64,000 nucleotides of DNA from the NCBI GenBank assembly GCA_025403435.1, contig JAJQZP010000062.1, positions 124,001-188,000 of the forward strand, given 5' to 3'. The position numbers and the translations under genes are program-made. Below the pieces are notes generated by a model. That model saw only the letters and a list, made by a program, of their open reading frames with translations. It searched no databases and was not told where the DNA came from. The DNA comes from Artocarpus heterophyllus. Taxonomy: Eukaryota > Streptophyta > Magnoliopsida > Rosales > Moraceae. This document shows positions 35,425 to 46,839 of the stretch, piece by piece. Each line of letters begins with the position of its first letter. Position 1 is the first letter of the stretch.

Positions 35425-38400
35425 CGTAACACCCGCCAAATTTTTGTATAATGGATAAGTAATGACGTTAAGTAATTTCCTTATTGATATGTGATATATT
35501 GTTACTAATTATTTTTATTTTTATTTTAAGTATTATGACAGATGACGGCCACGTGGAATTGATGTGCTCAAGTGTTCAAGTGTTCATGTCATTTATGTAG
35601 TGTGTTTAACTTTTTATTAAATGTTTTTATATGGCAGGCCGAACCTGCAAGTTCGGCAGGCCAAATTGTCCCTCTCAGAACGGTAGGCCGATGGAATTTC
35701 ATCGGTAGGCTGGACCTCATGCCTTTGGCAGGCTGAACTGAGCAGTCGGCAGGCCAAAGATTGCTGACGAGCAGTCAGCAGAAATCTCTACTAAAATTTA
35801 TGACAAGGATGATTATGTGATTGGATATGATTGGATGATTAATTGTAATTGATTAGCATATATTTTGGCCTTTTTCTTTAATTATGGTAAAGAAATGTTT
35901 GACTTTTAGATTGATTAGATTATTTTGATATGGTTTCCTATTTTTGAAAGTTGATATATGGTAAGTGGTCCCTAATTAAATTGACTTCCCTTATTTCGCT
36001 CCATTCTCACATGAAATTACACTAAATTTAATTAGAAAAATTCTGACATAATAGAGAGTATTGACCCCCTTTTTCATTATCCTCATTCACGTTAATTCTC
36101 TCTCTCTCTATTTTCTTAGAAACACTCTCTTTCTTTCCTCATGTTTTTCTCCTCTCCTTCTTCTCCTTATTTTCCTAAGAATATTTGGATGAAATATTGA
36201 GATTTTCGTTGGAGTGAATCCAAAGAAAACTTGCGAAGAAATGGTTTTAAGGTAAGAACTCATTTTTTTCGATAATGTATTTCTCCTTCTGCCATAACTT
36301 TGCCTAGGAAATTTCTTTTACTTTGAAATTTTAGTATGATGTTCATATATGTGTTATGTGATGTTCCTCCAAATTTCACGTTAATTGAATTTTTCTATGT
36401 TAAGTTATGAATTTTCTTCTCTCTGCTACTCATGGAAATTACTGCTAATTGGTCATGTTGCATGAAAATGTAGTTTTTGTTTATAGGGCAAATGTGCTTT
36501 GATTTTTATGAAATTTGGCAAATATGTTCACGCATATGTTAAGTTATGGACTGGAAAGTTTGGTGATGATTATCTTATGTGATATGAAATTTTCATTAAG
36601 ACTAGGTTATGAGACTGCTTTGTCAGTAAATTGTTAGACTCCTTGTTGTGTGATGTTTTTGTATGATTAAATGATTTTATTTTATAACAAGAATTTTTGA
36701 GGTAATGTATTTGTATGTTACTATGATGTCATATGAATTTTGAGGTCTAAATAAATTTTTTTAATTGTTTGAGAATAATTATCGCATGTAATTCACTTAC
36801 CGAATTGTTTATAGTTGTTTTTGCCTCTGAATTCAAACACACGTTTTGGATTGTATGGAATATATTTAAAGGTGATTTTTGGATATGTTATAGGTCTTAG
36901 TGTCTATTGCATGCAGGATTTCTATGGAATTATTTTGGGATGTAAATAATTTATTATGTGAATATTAGTAGGGACTGCTCACTGTGTTATTATTGCTGGC
37001 AGATTTTGTATTGTATGATATGTGATTTATTTAAATTGTTAAATGAAATTTTTATGACTAATGAAAAATCATGATATTATGTTTATATGTCTCCCTGCCA
37101 AGTTTGGTGCTCAAATTTAATGTGAATTTTAAGTTATTGAGCTTTGATTTCATAGAGGTCAGGAAACATTGTGTTGATAGTTTTATTTTAATGTTTTATG
37201 GTTAATGAAACTTATTATGAATTAATGTTTTTGAGAGATGAATGTATGTGGGATATATTTCGGTAATGGATGATTCCTTGAATGATAATTTTATTCTTAA
37301 ATGAATGTATGACATGAACGCATTAAGGACCGAGCACATCAAGACTGCGGCGACGTCACCTACAAATTAAGGTTAAGTAAGCTGCACAAGTAAGTACATT
37401 CTCACCTGCAACATGATGAAATTTACAAAAGTTTGAAAATCAATGCTTATGATGGTTTTATGATGAATTCTCATGATGATAATGCATGATGTATTATTAT
37501 GAAATTTTCAATGTAAAGAAGTTTATGCATGTTTTGATGATGATGTTTTCTAAAGTATAAAAGTGTGTGTATATATATGTATCACCTAAATAAGTGTTGC
37601 TCACCCCATGTTATGTTATGCTTATGTTTATGATGTCATGATTAGATTAGGACTAGCTACCCTTCTCTTCTCATGACGGCGCGCCTAAAATGATGATTAT
37701 GATGTAACACTTGGGCCCTTAAGATAAAATGAATAAAGTTTTTATTTTGAATAATATAATGAAAGATATGTTCTATATGAAATTGTGTTTAGTGCACCAT
37801 TATGATGATGCATACGATGCGGATGTTCTTAAATTGTTTTATTTTTGTGAGAAATGAAATGTACTTACTAAGCTTTAGCTTATTTTAGTTTTATATCATG
37901 TTGCAGATAAGGGTAAAAAAGTTATGGACTAGGTGGAGGGCAAGGGAAAGCGTGTGAACTATGCACGATGGATTGAAAACAGAACATGCCAAAGAAGTTT
38001 CAAAAGTCATAGACTATGTTTTGTTTTATTAAGTATGTTTAATCATTTAGTATGTTTATTTGAATAGCCATGAAGATTTGAAATATGTCTCTTAAACCTT
38101 ATTTTATTATTAATTGTCCTCTGCATTTTGAAAATATTGGGACTTGTTTTAAATTAAGAATTTTTGTTTTAAAACAGCAGTTTGGCCTGCCTAACAATGT
38201 TGGTTGGCCTACCGAACTTAGCAAATTTTAAAACCCTGTTTTGCAGAGCCTTGGACGGCTTGCTGGTGGTTGAAGTTCGGTCTGCTGGTTAGGTTCGGCC
38301 TACTGAAGTCTGAAGTTTGGCCTGCCGAACTTAGAGAGCAGATTTGTAAATGTTGTGCCGCTTTCACTTTAAATTATGGTTTTATTATTTGGATTGTTTA

Positions 38401-38564
38401 ACTATTTAAAGAATGTTTATAAGCATGCAATTTATTAATTAAAAAAAGTATGCATGGATTTTGGGTATGTTTCCAAATTTATGTTTCATTCAAATATTTT
38501 TCTTATACAATGATTAAAAAAATGAACGTAATAACATCTATGACGTCTGTAAAGGGGCGTTACA
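35425..38564. mobile_element. 3.1 kb solo-LTR-like insertion in LOG pseudogene 1
   Basis: The ends are CGTAACACCCGCC and GGGGCGTTACA, with a 5-bp duplication TAAGC at 35420-35424 and 38565-38569. The copy at 63030 shows the uninterrupted gene. The first base has probably mutated from T. There is no polyprotein and no internal pair of direct repeats, so I read it as a solo LTR of a long-LTR (perhaps Gypsy del/Tekay-type) element, or a non-autonomous relative. It shares layout with the insertion at 52268: GC-rich near-palindromes, a CT-rich leader (36090-36170) and matching ends. Confidence 0.6.
35633..35762. repeat. GGCAGGCCGAA near-palindrome array, 5' cluster of the 3.1 kb element
   Basis: Variants of TTCGGCAGGCCGAA (GGCAGGCCGAAC, TCGGCAGGCCAAA, CGGTAGGCCGATGG, TCGGTAGGCTGG, TCGGCAGGCCAAAG) recur about every 20-30 bp. 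A second cluster of the same motif in reverse orientation lies at 38180-38330 (TTTGGCCTGCC, TTGGCCTACCGAAC, TCGGCCTACTGAA). Confidence 0.7.
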
Positions 38565-39239
38565 TAAGCACCATTAGATTGCGCCGTTGTCGAAACAACC
38601 CCCAGCAACCCTAAACTACCTCCCCCATAAACTAAATTAATCTTTCTACATGCTAAACTTGCCCTAAATGCTCAGCTGCTTCTAAGTAAACTTTACCCTT
38701 TCTAAAACTAGAACCACAAAAAGCACTGACAATTTCAATTTTTTTAGATAAAAAAGAAGAAGACATATTTGTCTCTTTTTTTTTAAGTGTTTTGTAAGAG
38801 CTTTTAACTTTTGAGTCCACTTAGCCGAAACTCTTTAAATCCTAAATGACGTTTTAAAGGAAATTAATATGCATACAACCAACAAAAACTAGGCAAAATA
38901 AAATTAAAAACGACAAAACACTATTAAAAATTTAACAAACAAAACACAAATATCAAAATGTCTAAATAAGACTTCAATAATTTCAAATAAACTAAAATAC
39001 ATCACATGATTAATCTGAATACATAATATTTTTTTAAAAATAAAACTTTTAAAATTTGAGAAAAATATGCAATTTTTGAAATTGTCAAACAAATCTACGT
39101 AAGTCTGATAAAAGACAAATTTAAGACCGTAGACTTTTTGATTATTTTGACCTCTATCCATAAAACCACAAAAATTGTTGTTTCATCGATCTTAGTCTTC
39201 TATTCGATTAAAAACTTAGCACTACCCTTTTTCTAATCA

Positions 39240-39520
39240 CGGCTCATATTTTATGGCCTCGTGCTCAAGCATCCAGAACTCCTTCTCCTTCATTGGTGTT
39301 ACCCTCAGCATGTAAACGCCAACAAAAAAGAACCTCTGGGGCCCTCCAAAGCAACATTTCCATGGGAGAAAAATCTCCTCCTTGTTACGGTAGTAGAAAA
39401 CCCTCTCTTGGCAAAAAAACACCATCATCGATTTTGGGTTGCTTAAGGAGTCCTCACTCTCCTCCACTAGTTCTAATTCAGTACTTTTCCATTTTGTACT
39501 CATGCAATTACTAATTTTGT
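39240..39520. other. Possible gene fragment of unknown origin
   Basis: A stretch of more balanced base composition with open frames on both strands. On plus, a frame from 39293 is rich in S, P and K (KSPPCYGSRKPSLGKK). On minus, an 88-codon frame at 39503-39237 reads ELELVEESEDSLSNP and later PWKCCFGGPQ. Neither is recognised. It stands at the edge of the Harbinger-related region and could be a captured exon. Confidence 0.25.
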
Positions 39521-39610
39521 GGCCTACCTCTGATTGTTACTCATGGTTTCAATTTTCCTACGCTCATTATCTTCTTACTTGCTCATTTGATATGCTTTAT
39601 TATCTCCCTC

Positions 39611-39870
39611 TTTGTTCCTCTGCTCACTGTGTATTGTGAATCCATTCATAATGGAATATAGTCTGTGCACTTTTGTTTTTAAACTTTGCTCTCTAATGGT
39701 TTGTTCCTATGCTCACTGTGTTTTGTGAATCCATTCACAATGGTACTATAGTCTATGCACCTTTTTGTGCTCGTTGCTCTCTAATATTTGTTCCTCTGCT
39801 CACTGTGTTTTGTGCTTCCATGCACAATAGAGTATAGTCTATGCACTACTTTGTGCTCGTTGCTCTCTAA
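39611..39870 (+). repeat. ~88 bp minisatellite, three copies
   Basis: The motif TTTGTTCCTCTGCTCACTGTG begins copies at 39611, 39700 and 39787 (spacing 89 and 87 bp). Each continues with a ...TATAGTCTATGCAC segment. Confidence 0.8.
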
Positions 39871-39971
39871 TATGTGGTTAATGTTGAATATCTGTGGTGT
39901 TTGTCGTTCACTTCTCCCTTATTGTCGTTTTGTTACCACAAATGTAATCACTGCATGCTATCATTTCTGGT

Positions 39972-40615
39972 ATGTTGCTGTAAACATGAAAGTGCACTTC
40001 TCCTTTACTATCGTTATGTTACTACAAATGTGTGGGACTTCAATTCCTAAATTCTGTCATATTTAATGTTGGTGCTTTGTGCATGCTGTCGTTGATGGTA
40101 TGTTGCTGTAAACACTTTGTGTTCAGTTCTGGTACTTTGTCGTTTTGTTACTACAAATGTGTGGGACTTCAATTCCCAAATTCTGTCTTTTTTAATGTTG
40201 GTCCTCTGTGCATGCTGTCGTTTCTGGTATGTTGCTGTAAACACTGTTTGTTCAATTCTGGTACTCTATCGTTTTGTTACTACAAATGTATGGGACTTCA
40301 ATTCTTAAATTCTGTCGTTTTTAATGTTGCTAATATGTGCATGTTGTCGTTTCTAATATGTTGCTGTAAACACTTTTTGTTCAGTTCTCCCTTACTGTCG
40401 TTTTGTTTCTACAAATGTGTGGGACCTCAATTCCCAAATTGTGTCTTTTTAATGTTGCTAATATGTGCATGTTGTCGTTTCTAATATGTTGCTGTAAACA
40501 CTTTTTGTTCACTAGCCCTTACTATTGTTTTGTTACTACAAATGTGTTAGACTTCAACTCCCAAAGTTTGTCATTTTTAATGTTGGTCCTCTGTGCATGC
40601 TGTCGTTTTTGTTAA
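39972..40615 (+). repeat. 129 bp minisatellite, five copies
   Basis: TGTTGCTGTAAACA recurs at 39972, 40101, 40230, 40359 and 40487 (spacing 129, 129, 129 and 128 bp). Since 129 is 43 codons, a 150-codon repeat-derived open frame spans part of the array at 40032-40484. I do not regard it as a gene. Confidence 0.85.
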
Positions 40616-40843
40616 TTGTCATTTCTACTATCCTTCTCAATTCTGTTTTGCAGCAGTTCATTAAAGTCGTGCCATGTTTACTTGTCGTAGCCTAATTTCT
40701 ATTTCATATCTGTGTTTTTTCCCCATCTCATTGTTGAAGATGTTCCAAGGCCGAACCAAAGTTCATTACTTAATTGATCATTTCCACCTTGACAACACAT
40801 AACTAGCTGGTTCCCAACAGGCCTAAAGTCTCATTTGTTGCCT

Positions 40844-42240
40844 TCACCGATCATCCCACATTCGTTGGACCAAAGCATCCCTATATTTTTGCATCATCTC
40901 TCCACCTCGGCGTTCATATGTAGATGCATGGTCATCAGGAATTTCGTTGATATGATTACGACCATCATTGTCGAACTCGATGTTCCCTTCCTATAACACC
41001 AACACTAGAACAGTATCGTTGTCAAAGTGGTGTAGAAGGCTATCATCTTCGCCATGAAACTCATCATTGGTGTCCTCCTTTTTGGTGCATATGTCGATGA
41101 AATTATGGACCACCACACAAGCAATTGGAATCAGCACTTGCTTTTCTATTGTGTAGCTGCTCATTTGCTTTAAAATTTTGAAGCGCGCATTCTACACACC
41201 AAATGTTCTTTCAATGCAATGCCTTAGCGATGAATGTTTGAAGTTAAAATGCTCCTCCGGTGAATTAAAACCAATGCTGCGTTTCATATATTTTGGCAAA
41301 TGTTTAGTGGTTCGTCAGTACGGTGTAAGCATATAGTTTCAAGTTGCATATTCAAAATCTGCTAAATAGTACTTCCCTACAAACAATAATACAACAAATA
41401 TGTTGCATAAAAATAATGTATGCATAAAATCACAATATTGTGATTCGGATGACTTACAACAATACCTTCTGTGGAATTGGAAATGCATGATGTTATATCG
41501 CATCTTGCAACACATGTGAATCGTGTGCGGATCCCTCCCATCCAAACAACATGTACGTAAACTGCATATCGAATGAGCATGCTGCTAAGACATTAAACGA
41601 CAAGGTCCCCTTTTGATTTCAATATTTTGCTTGATCAGATGATGGCGATACACGTGGAACATGTGTACCATCAATTGCACCTACACATGATTGAAGAAAA
41701 TGAGGATTAGTATGATTACTATTTTTTGTTATACTACATATGCTTTTTAAAAAGTAAACATGCTTACATTGAAGTAATTTGAATACTTCTCTCGATTGTC
41801 TCCAATAAGCTTTGGTGTTTTGTTGTAGTTTGGGGATATAATGAGTCGATATCGTAAGGAACTTTACCTTCGAGAAGCATTAAGATATTGTTTCCCCCGA
41901 GTGTTGCCAATGATCTTGTGCTTCTCGATTCGATAATGGCATGGCACACAATATGTAGAAATATCATGAGTTACCTCGTTAGAAGACCACAAGGTTGTGT
42001 GTTCTTCTAAGATCTGATTCAAGGCTACAAATTAGTTGCGTGTCATTCTCACTTTGCTGTACAACGGTCTTTCATGACCATTAAGAAATTCCACCACTTC
42101 ATTTTTCCTGTTAACATTGACGTGTGCATAAGGCATCTTTGTGGCCTATTAGCCCGCGGGCGTTGCTCAAGGTAAGCAACAACGAGCGCAAGCAATCATC
42201 GTCATCTATACCTAGTCTGCCTTCACCATTATTCCAGGCC
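40844..42240 (-). pseudogene. PIF/Harbinger (HARBI1-like) transposase, decayed
   Basis: Minus-strand DDE transposase in recognisable pieces. An N-terminal piece near 42050 has CxxTRNxFVALNQIL-like residues. A probable intron ends just before GAIDGTHVP (first catalytic Asp, near 41680). Then FGWEGSAHDSHVL carries the second Asp near 41510, a YYLADFEYA-type segment lies near 41360, and SLRHCIERTFGV carries the catalytic Glu near 41220. The C-terminus YRDALVQRMWDD has its stop at 40844. Several frameshifts and stops are present. All three acidic residues survive, but the protein cannot be made whole. Confidence 0.8.
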
Positions 42241-42539
42241 GTAGAGATACAAAATCTTACATCCATCATGTACAACTATTTCTGAAAAAAAAAAAAAAAA
42301 AAAAAAAAAGACATGCATTTAACATTATCACTTAAAATGCCACAACAATGTGCTAAATAATACAGCAACAATTATCAAATGTCAATAGTCCAACAAACAG
42401 CAAATCATCCAGCTTACAAAGAGTCGAAACAACTACAGTCACCAATGCATAAATAAATGAGAAAATTAAACAATATCTCATAACATGATACAGAGAATGA
42501 AAATTAACTAAAGCCGGTTACTACACATGAAAAACTACT

Positions 42540-43067
42540 TGGACTTATACTTTTCGATTAACAGTCTATATCATTCTCTAAAAACATTGTCTGCAATCTA
42601 ATGTCGCCTTTAAGTACCATTTGCAGCCTCAGTTTCTCATGGCCCATGTATCCCATTTGTGTAAGAATGTGGATGCACTGGGCAAACTAAGCATTAGGCT
42701 TCGTTTTTGAATCCACAATAGCCTATGCAATTATCTTCAGCCAATTCTCCCCCTTGTTAATTTCCTTTATCTTCCTCTTGCCCTTGCCAACACTTTATGA
42801 GCTTAAACTAGTTCCTCTGGTGCCATTAGAAGAGGTTGCATGCAAGCGATTCAGTCGACTCCTAACATCATTCATCACATCATCAATGTGGTGTTCTTCT
42901 TGCGCAAGAGTGTCTGTATGGTTATCATCCTTAGAAAAGTGCTTAGCTACCGATGCATGCGATGAAGCAGTACCAAATGCCAGCAAACCTAAAGCTATAT
43001 AACAAGCAAAAATAGAATCCAATGTCCTGAAAGATGGATATCTATCTTTACTGATGTACTTAGCCAT
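42540..43067 (-). pseudogene. Probable second ORF (Myb/SANT-like) of the Harbinger element
   Basis: PIF/Harbinger elements encode a second, Myb-like protein. Here a 90-codon minus frame begins at 43067 (MAKYISKDRYPSFRTLD), contains an acidic HTDTLAQEEHHIDD stretch and an N/T/S-rich tail, then continues past stops to about 42540. Position upstream of the transposase on the same strand supports the reading; the domain itself is not clearly visible. Confidence 0.45.
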
Positions 43068-43069
43068 TC

Positions 43070-44640
43070 TTGGATTACTCTAGACGAAAAAAGTTAAAAA
43101 AATAAATTAAATTAACTTTTTCAGATGTTTGTGAAATAATTATCCACATGCAAACATAGCATAATCTATGTACCTTAATTAGTTCAAGACGATACTCCAT
43201 AGAGAAATCAAACTCACCACTCTCAAACCCCTAACCTTATCGCACCATCTAAACTCTTAGAAAATGCCCATTCTTTTCGAGTTTCTCTTTCTTTTGTTTA
43301 ATTTGGATTGACGTTACAAGATAATTGAAATATGTTATCAAGTAGGCTGCCCAAGCCTTACACAGTTTCTTATTAAGTTACATTCTCCACTTTGTTTAAC
43401 ATGGTCCTGAAAGAGTCCGTTTAACCAGGTCCTGAAAGAGTCCAATCAGTGATTCAGTCCTCTTCATAGTCTAAGCAATAGAATCCTGCTTGGTCCTAGG
43501 GTTTTTTTTTTTTTTTTATATGATAACCAATTATTTTGTAGGTATAGTGAATTAAAATATATTACTTTAATGTAACAAGTGACATGTAAAGAAAAAACAA
43601 TTTCACAGGCTTAGAAGCATAAGTATGAGCAAGCATCATTTGTGCTAGTTCAAATCCTCTCAATACCAAATGCTACCATGGTGAACATTATTGGTCATAT
43701 ACTGTAGATAAACACAAGAAACAAGACTTAAGAAATGACACAAAGAAGACCTACTTATAGACCAACTGTACATCGGCAACATAGTGCCCAGGGACACAAA
43801 CACAAGCAGCAAACAATATAACTCAAAAATGCCAACAATCATCACAGCCTGTTACCGTTACCTACAATGTATTAGAAACCTTCTTTGTGGCAGCCATGCG
43901 TTCAAAGCAGATCATTTCACTTTTTCACGAAAGAATCCAGAATCATGACAAATTACAAATATTCCTAAAGCTAAATATTTTGGTCTAATTTTTTTAAGAT
44001 TTTAATATTTTTTTAGAAAAATATGGTACAACATGTATCAACGGCTAGGTAAAAAAATTGATAAAAATTAATTGACAACATCATTAATAAAATCATCCTA
44101 AATATTTATAATTAAAATATTAATTACTTATTTCATGATATATAGTAAATAGAAAACATAAAAAAATTCACAAATATTCAATTTCTGGTTCTAACTACAA
44201 AAATATCTAAACATTAGTTTTAACTACAAATAGTTCACACCACAAATTTTAAAACATTGTGAAACACTAGCTACAACTTCAATTTTGATTCTAACCTATA
44301 AAGTTGGTTCTAACCATAAAAATAATTACAACTAATAGTTCATACCACCTCGTCAAACACCACCTAAGATAAAATTAACACTAAACTAAAGGGGCATTTG
44401 GACAAATAACTTTAAGAAAAAGTCATTTTGGACAAATGATCTTTTTTTTGGGGCAGTTTTTTGAACATGAAAACTGCTCAAGTTTTTTTTCTTTCCACTC
44501 TGTTGAGGTTCCTCTACTCGTTATAGTTATTTTCGTCTTTTTTCTTAAAAAGCTAGGATAGTTTACCTGCATAAAAAAGTATATTTTTTGTGTAAAAAAA
44601 AGTCATTTCTTCAATGAGGAATTTTTTTTTTGCCCTTTTT
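43070..44640. other. AT-rich DNA right of the Harbinger relic, no gene
   Basis: It contains an imperfect direct repeat of GGTCCTGAAAGAGTCC (about 43404 and 43430), a poly-T run near 43501, and a MITE-like AT-rich stretch near 43960-44365 ending CAAACACCACCTAAG. Element ends of the Harbinger copy could not be fixed. Confidence 0.4.
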
Positions 44641-45570
44641 TCAAATTCTTCCCTAAATAAAATAAGCAATGGGAAGCAATTTTTCTCTAAAACGGCCAAA
44701 TTCTAAGTACTACTAAAGAAGAGGAAAGTAAACCTGTTCATCGTGGCTCAGAAATGCTATACAAATAGCAGTGTTTTCTTTCTTTTGCCCTTTAATGGTT
44801 AGTTTATTTTTGTTTTTGGTGCTTTTTTTTTTTGGTCATTTTAACGTTACTTACATACGTCATCTAATTTCAAATATTTCCCATTGCCAGCATTTTACAG
44901 TGCGGCTCTATTTTGTTCTTTTGGATAAAGAAAGAGGTTAGGTGGCCATTTTTGTTTGAAACATAACAACTAATCACATGTGAAACTAAGTACTGGAGTT
45001 TATTATTTACTGTTTTTTCAATTATGTCCATGGTGGTTACTTTTTGTAATTGTTTTTTTGGTCATTTAAGACCCAAAAAGGATTTAATTAGCCCTTTACT
45101 TTATTATAGCCATTCTCTTTTTTCATATTTCTCCTTCTCCTCCTCCCTTTCTTCTTTTGACTTTCGAGGATCGTTTGACATTATTTTTAAAATAAATAAA
45201 AATAATTTTTTTAAAAAATAAATTTTATTTAAAAATTACATTAAAACTATTTTTAAAATTTTTATCTTAAAAAAATGTCATAACATTTTAAAAAATTTTA
45301 AGAACAAACCAATCAGGCTTTTGTTTTTGGGTTTCTTGCTTTCTTCAGGGTTTTTTTTTCCTTCCTCTTTTTCTTCTTTTTTTCTCTTTCTCCTTTTTTT
45401 CTTCTTTTTCCATCTTCTTTGTTCTGTTTTTTTACCCATTTTATTGAGCATCCGTTTTGCTTTTTATTTTGCAGTAGGTGTGAGAAAATTGTGTCGGTAT
45501 GATTCTTTGCCAAAAAACGTTCAATCGAGAGAGAGAAAGAGAGAGACATGGACAGAGAAAGAGGTTATCT
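44640..45570 (+). repeat. Noncoding segment, duplicate of 27170-27945
   Basis: It shares GGGAAGCAATTTTTCTCT, CAAATAGCAGTGTTTTC and GTGTCGGTATGATTCTTTGCC with the other copy, plus an extra AT-rich insertion near 45180-45310. It leads into the exon-like pieces at 46.2-46.6 kb. Confidence 0.65.
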
Positions 45571-46230
45571 GTTTTGCTTCAGCTCGGTGGGATGAAGGAT
45601 TTGTGTCATTGTAGAGAGGAAACACAGCTAATCTCATCCATTATTTCCCTACTCAGGTTTGTCAAAAAAGTTTTCCCATTCTTAAATAATTTTATTTACT
45701 TTAACTTTGTAACGAGGAGAGATTTCTGCTAACAAGGGGTGCGGTGGTTTTAGATTTAGAAAAAACGACTTAATATCAAAAAACTTTTTCTTATATCTTT
45801 CTTTCAGTTCAAAGATTTGGTATTAAAGATGCAGTCGGTGGAGAAAAAGTGGTTGGGTGAGTTGGACTTTGGTGCATGAAACTTTGAATCCAATTTTCTC
45901 CTTTGTCATTTTCTAGAATTGGACCTCCTCTATACAGTAATGATCTTTTTAAGGACGGGAGACTTGAATGGTGTGAGGCTACAAACATAGAAACCTGACA
46001 TTCCCGGCATGATTTACTGACTTCATAACTGAACAAAAGGGGGAGAGGATTTGGTTCCCTCACAAACTACTTTTTTCCGACACACAATCCATAGAGAAAA
46101 AGAAAAAAAAAGAAAGATTCTTTTCTTCTTTTTTTACTTTTAAATATGCATATCCTTATGAGAGAGTCATATATTATTTGTTTTGATCCTCTGATGAGAT
46201 TATATCTTGCTTTTGTTGATTCTTTGCAGC

Positions 46231-46633
46231 TTTATTCACAGCCAGGCCTGCAGCTACTCTGGAAATGTTCCATTCATGGCCAATGAGATACCAGCAAACC
46301 CCAAGAGCTAACTGATACATAAGTTGTGACTTCCTGAAATGAAGGCAGTGTTATTGGCCGTTGGGTCAAGGTGTTTCGGCTAGTTCATTTCATTCAAGAA
46401 TAATATGATTCAATGCTCTTATCTCAAACAGTTGTCTAGCAGGTAAAATCAGCATGTTCCAAGTCAATTGTCAAAGCTTTTTTCTCAAACTTTCTCAAAG
46501 TTATTCTATGATATGGTGCATCATGATACATAATTATGGTGTTTTACAGAGGAGGATTTGGAGGACAAATTAAATTTACTGGATTTAGGAATGGAGATAT
46601 AGACCTCTCCAAGTCTTTATGGACATACCAGGT
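46231..46633 (+). other. Possible spliced, probably untranslated exons
   Basis: Two stretches have good splice contexts. The first runs from after TTCTTTGCAG at 46230 to before GTAAAATC at 46441; the second from after TTTTACAG at 46550 to before GTACGT at 46633. The second is open (GGFGGQIKFTGFRNGD-like) but too short to assign. They could be exons of a noncoding transcript or a decayed gene. Confidence 0.25.
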
Positions 46634-46839
46634 ACGTTATAAAGTCAAGGTTTTTTTTGCTTTCTTGCTCTTAAAGTATATATTATCATTAATATGCATA
46701 TTGGTAATAGTATAACTGGTTCTAGGCTTTTTAAAGGCTTGTGTTTTTAGGTGAACTTTCTATAAATTTTTCATGACATAATATGTTTTTTAGGATCGTT
46801 TGATATTATTTCTGACATTTTATATTTATACCGCTACTC

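Larger units (their letters stand above)
34973..38766 (-). pseudogene. LOG-family (cytokinin riboside 5'-monophosphate phosphoribohydrolase) processed pseudogene 1, split by an insertion
   Basis: LOG enzymes release active cytokinin bases from their nucleotides. Read on the minus strand from an ATG at 38766 (MSSSFLSKKIEIV) and resuming at 35424 after the insertion, the sequence follows the whole family without introns. Recognisable pieces are FCGSS at the N-terminus, INLVYGGGS-like residues in another frame, an ERIEAM helix, the PGGxGTxEE region changed to [33 protein letters not shown] and STAEELLD. The stop is at 34975-34973. About 649 bp of coding remains, close to the usual ~215 codons. 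Frameshifts, internal stops, the PGG change and the 3.1 kb insertion make it dead. Plant LOG genes normally have several introns, so absence of introns implies retrotransposition. Confidence 0.8.
33880..39160. repeat. Segment D1, diverged duplicate of 61050-63680
   Basis: Shared landmarks include GTATATAAATTA near 34140 and 61090, TATCAAACCTTAAG near 34741 and 62382, the LOG-type pseudogene, and CAAATCTACGTA near 39090 (versus CAAATCTACATA near 63488). The local order of the AT-rich landmarks left of the pseudogene differs between copies. Without the 3.1 kb insertion D1 is about 2.1 kb. Confidence 0.65.

Noticed and set aside
35425..38564. Protein-coding gene between the two halves of LOG pseudogene 1
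   Set aside because: No substantial open frame; target duplication and paired ends show a single insertion event.
40032..40484. 150-codon open frame, Cys/Phe-rich, with a 43-residue repeat
   Set aside because: It is a read-through of the 129 bp minisatellite, whose period is a multiple of three. No start context or family resemblance.
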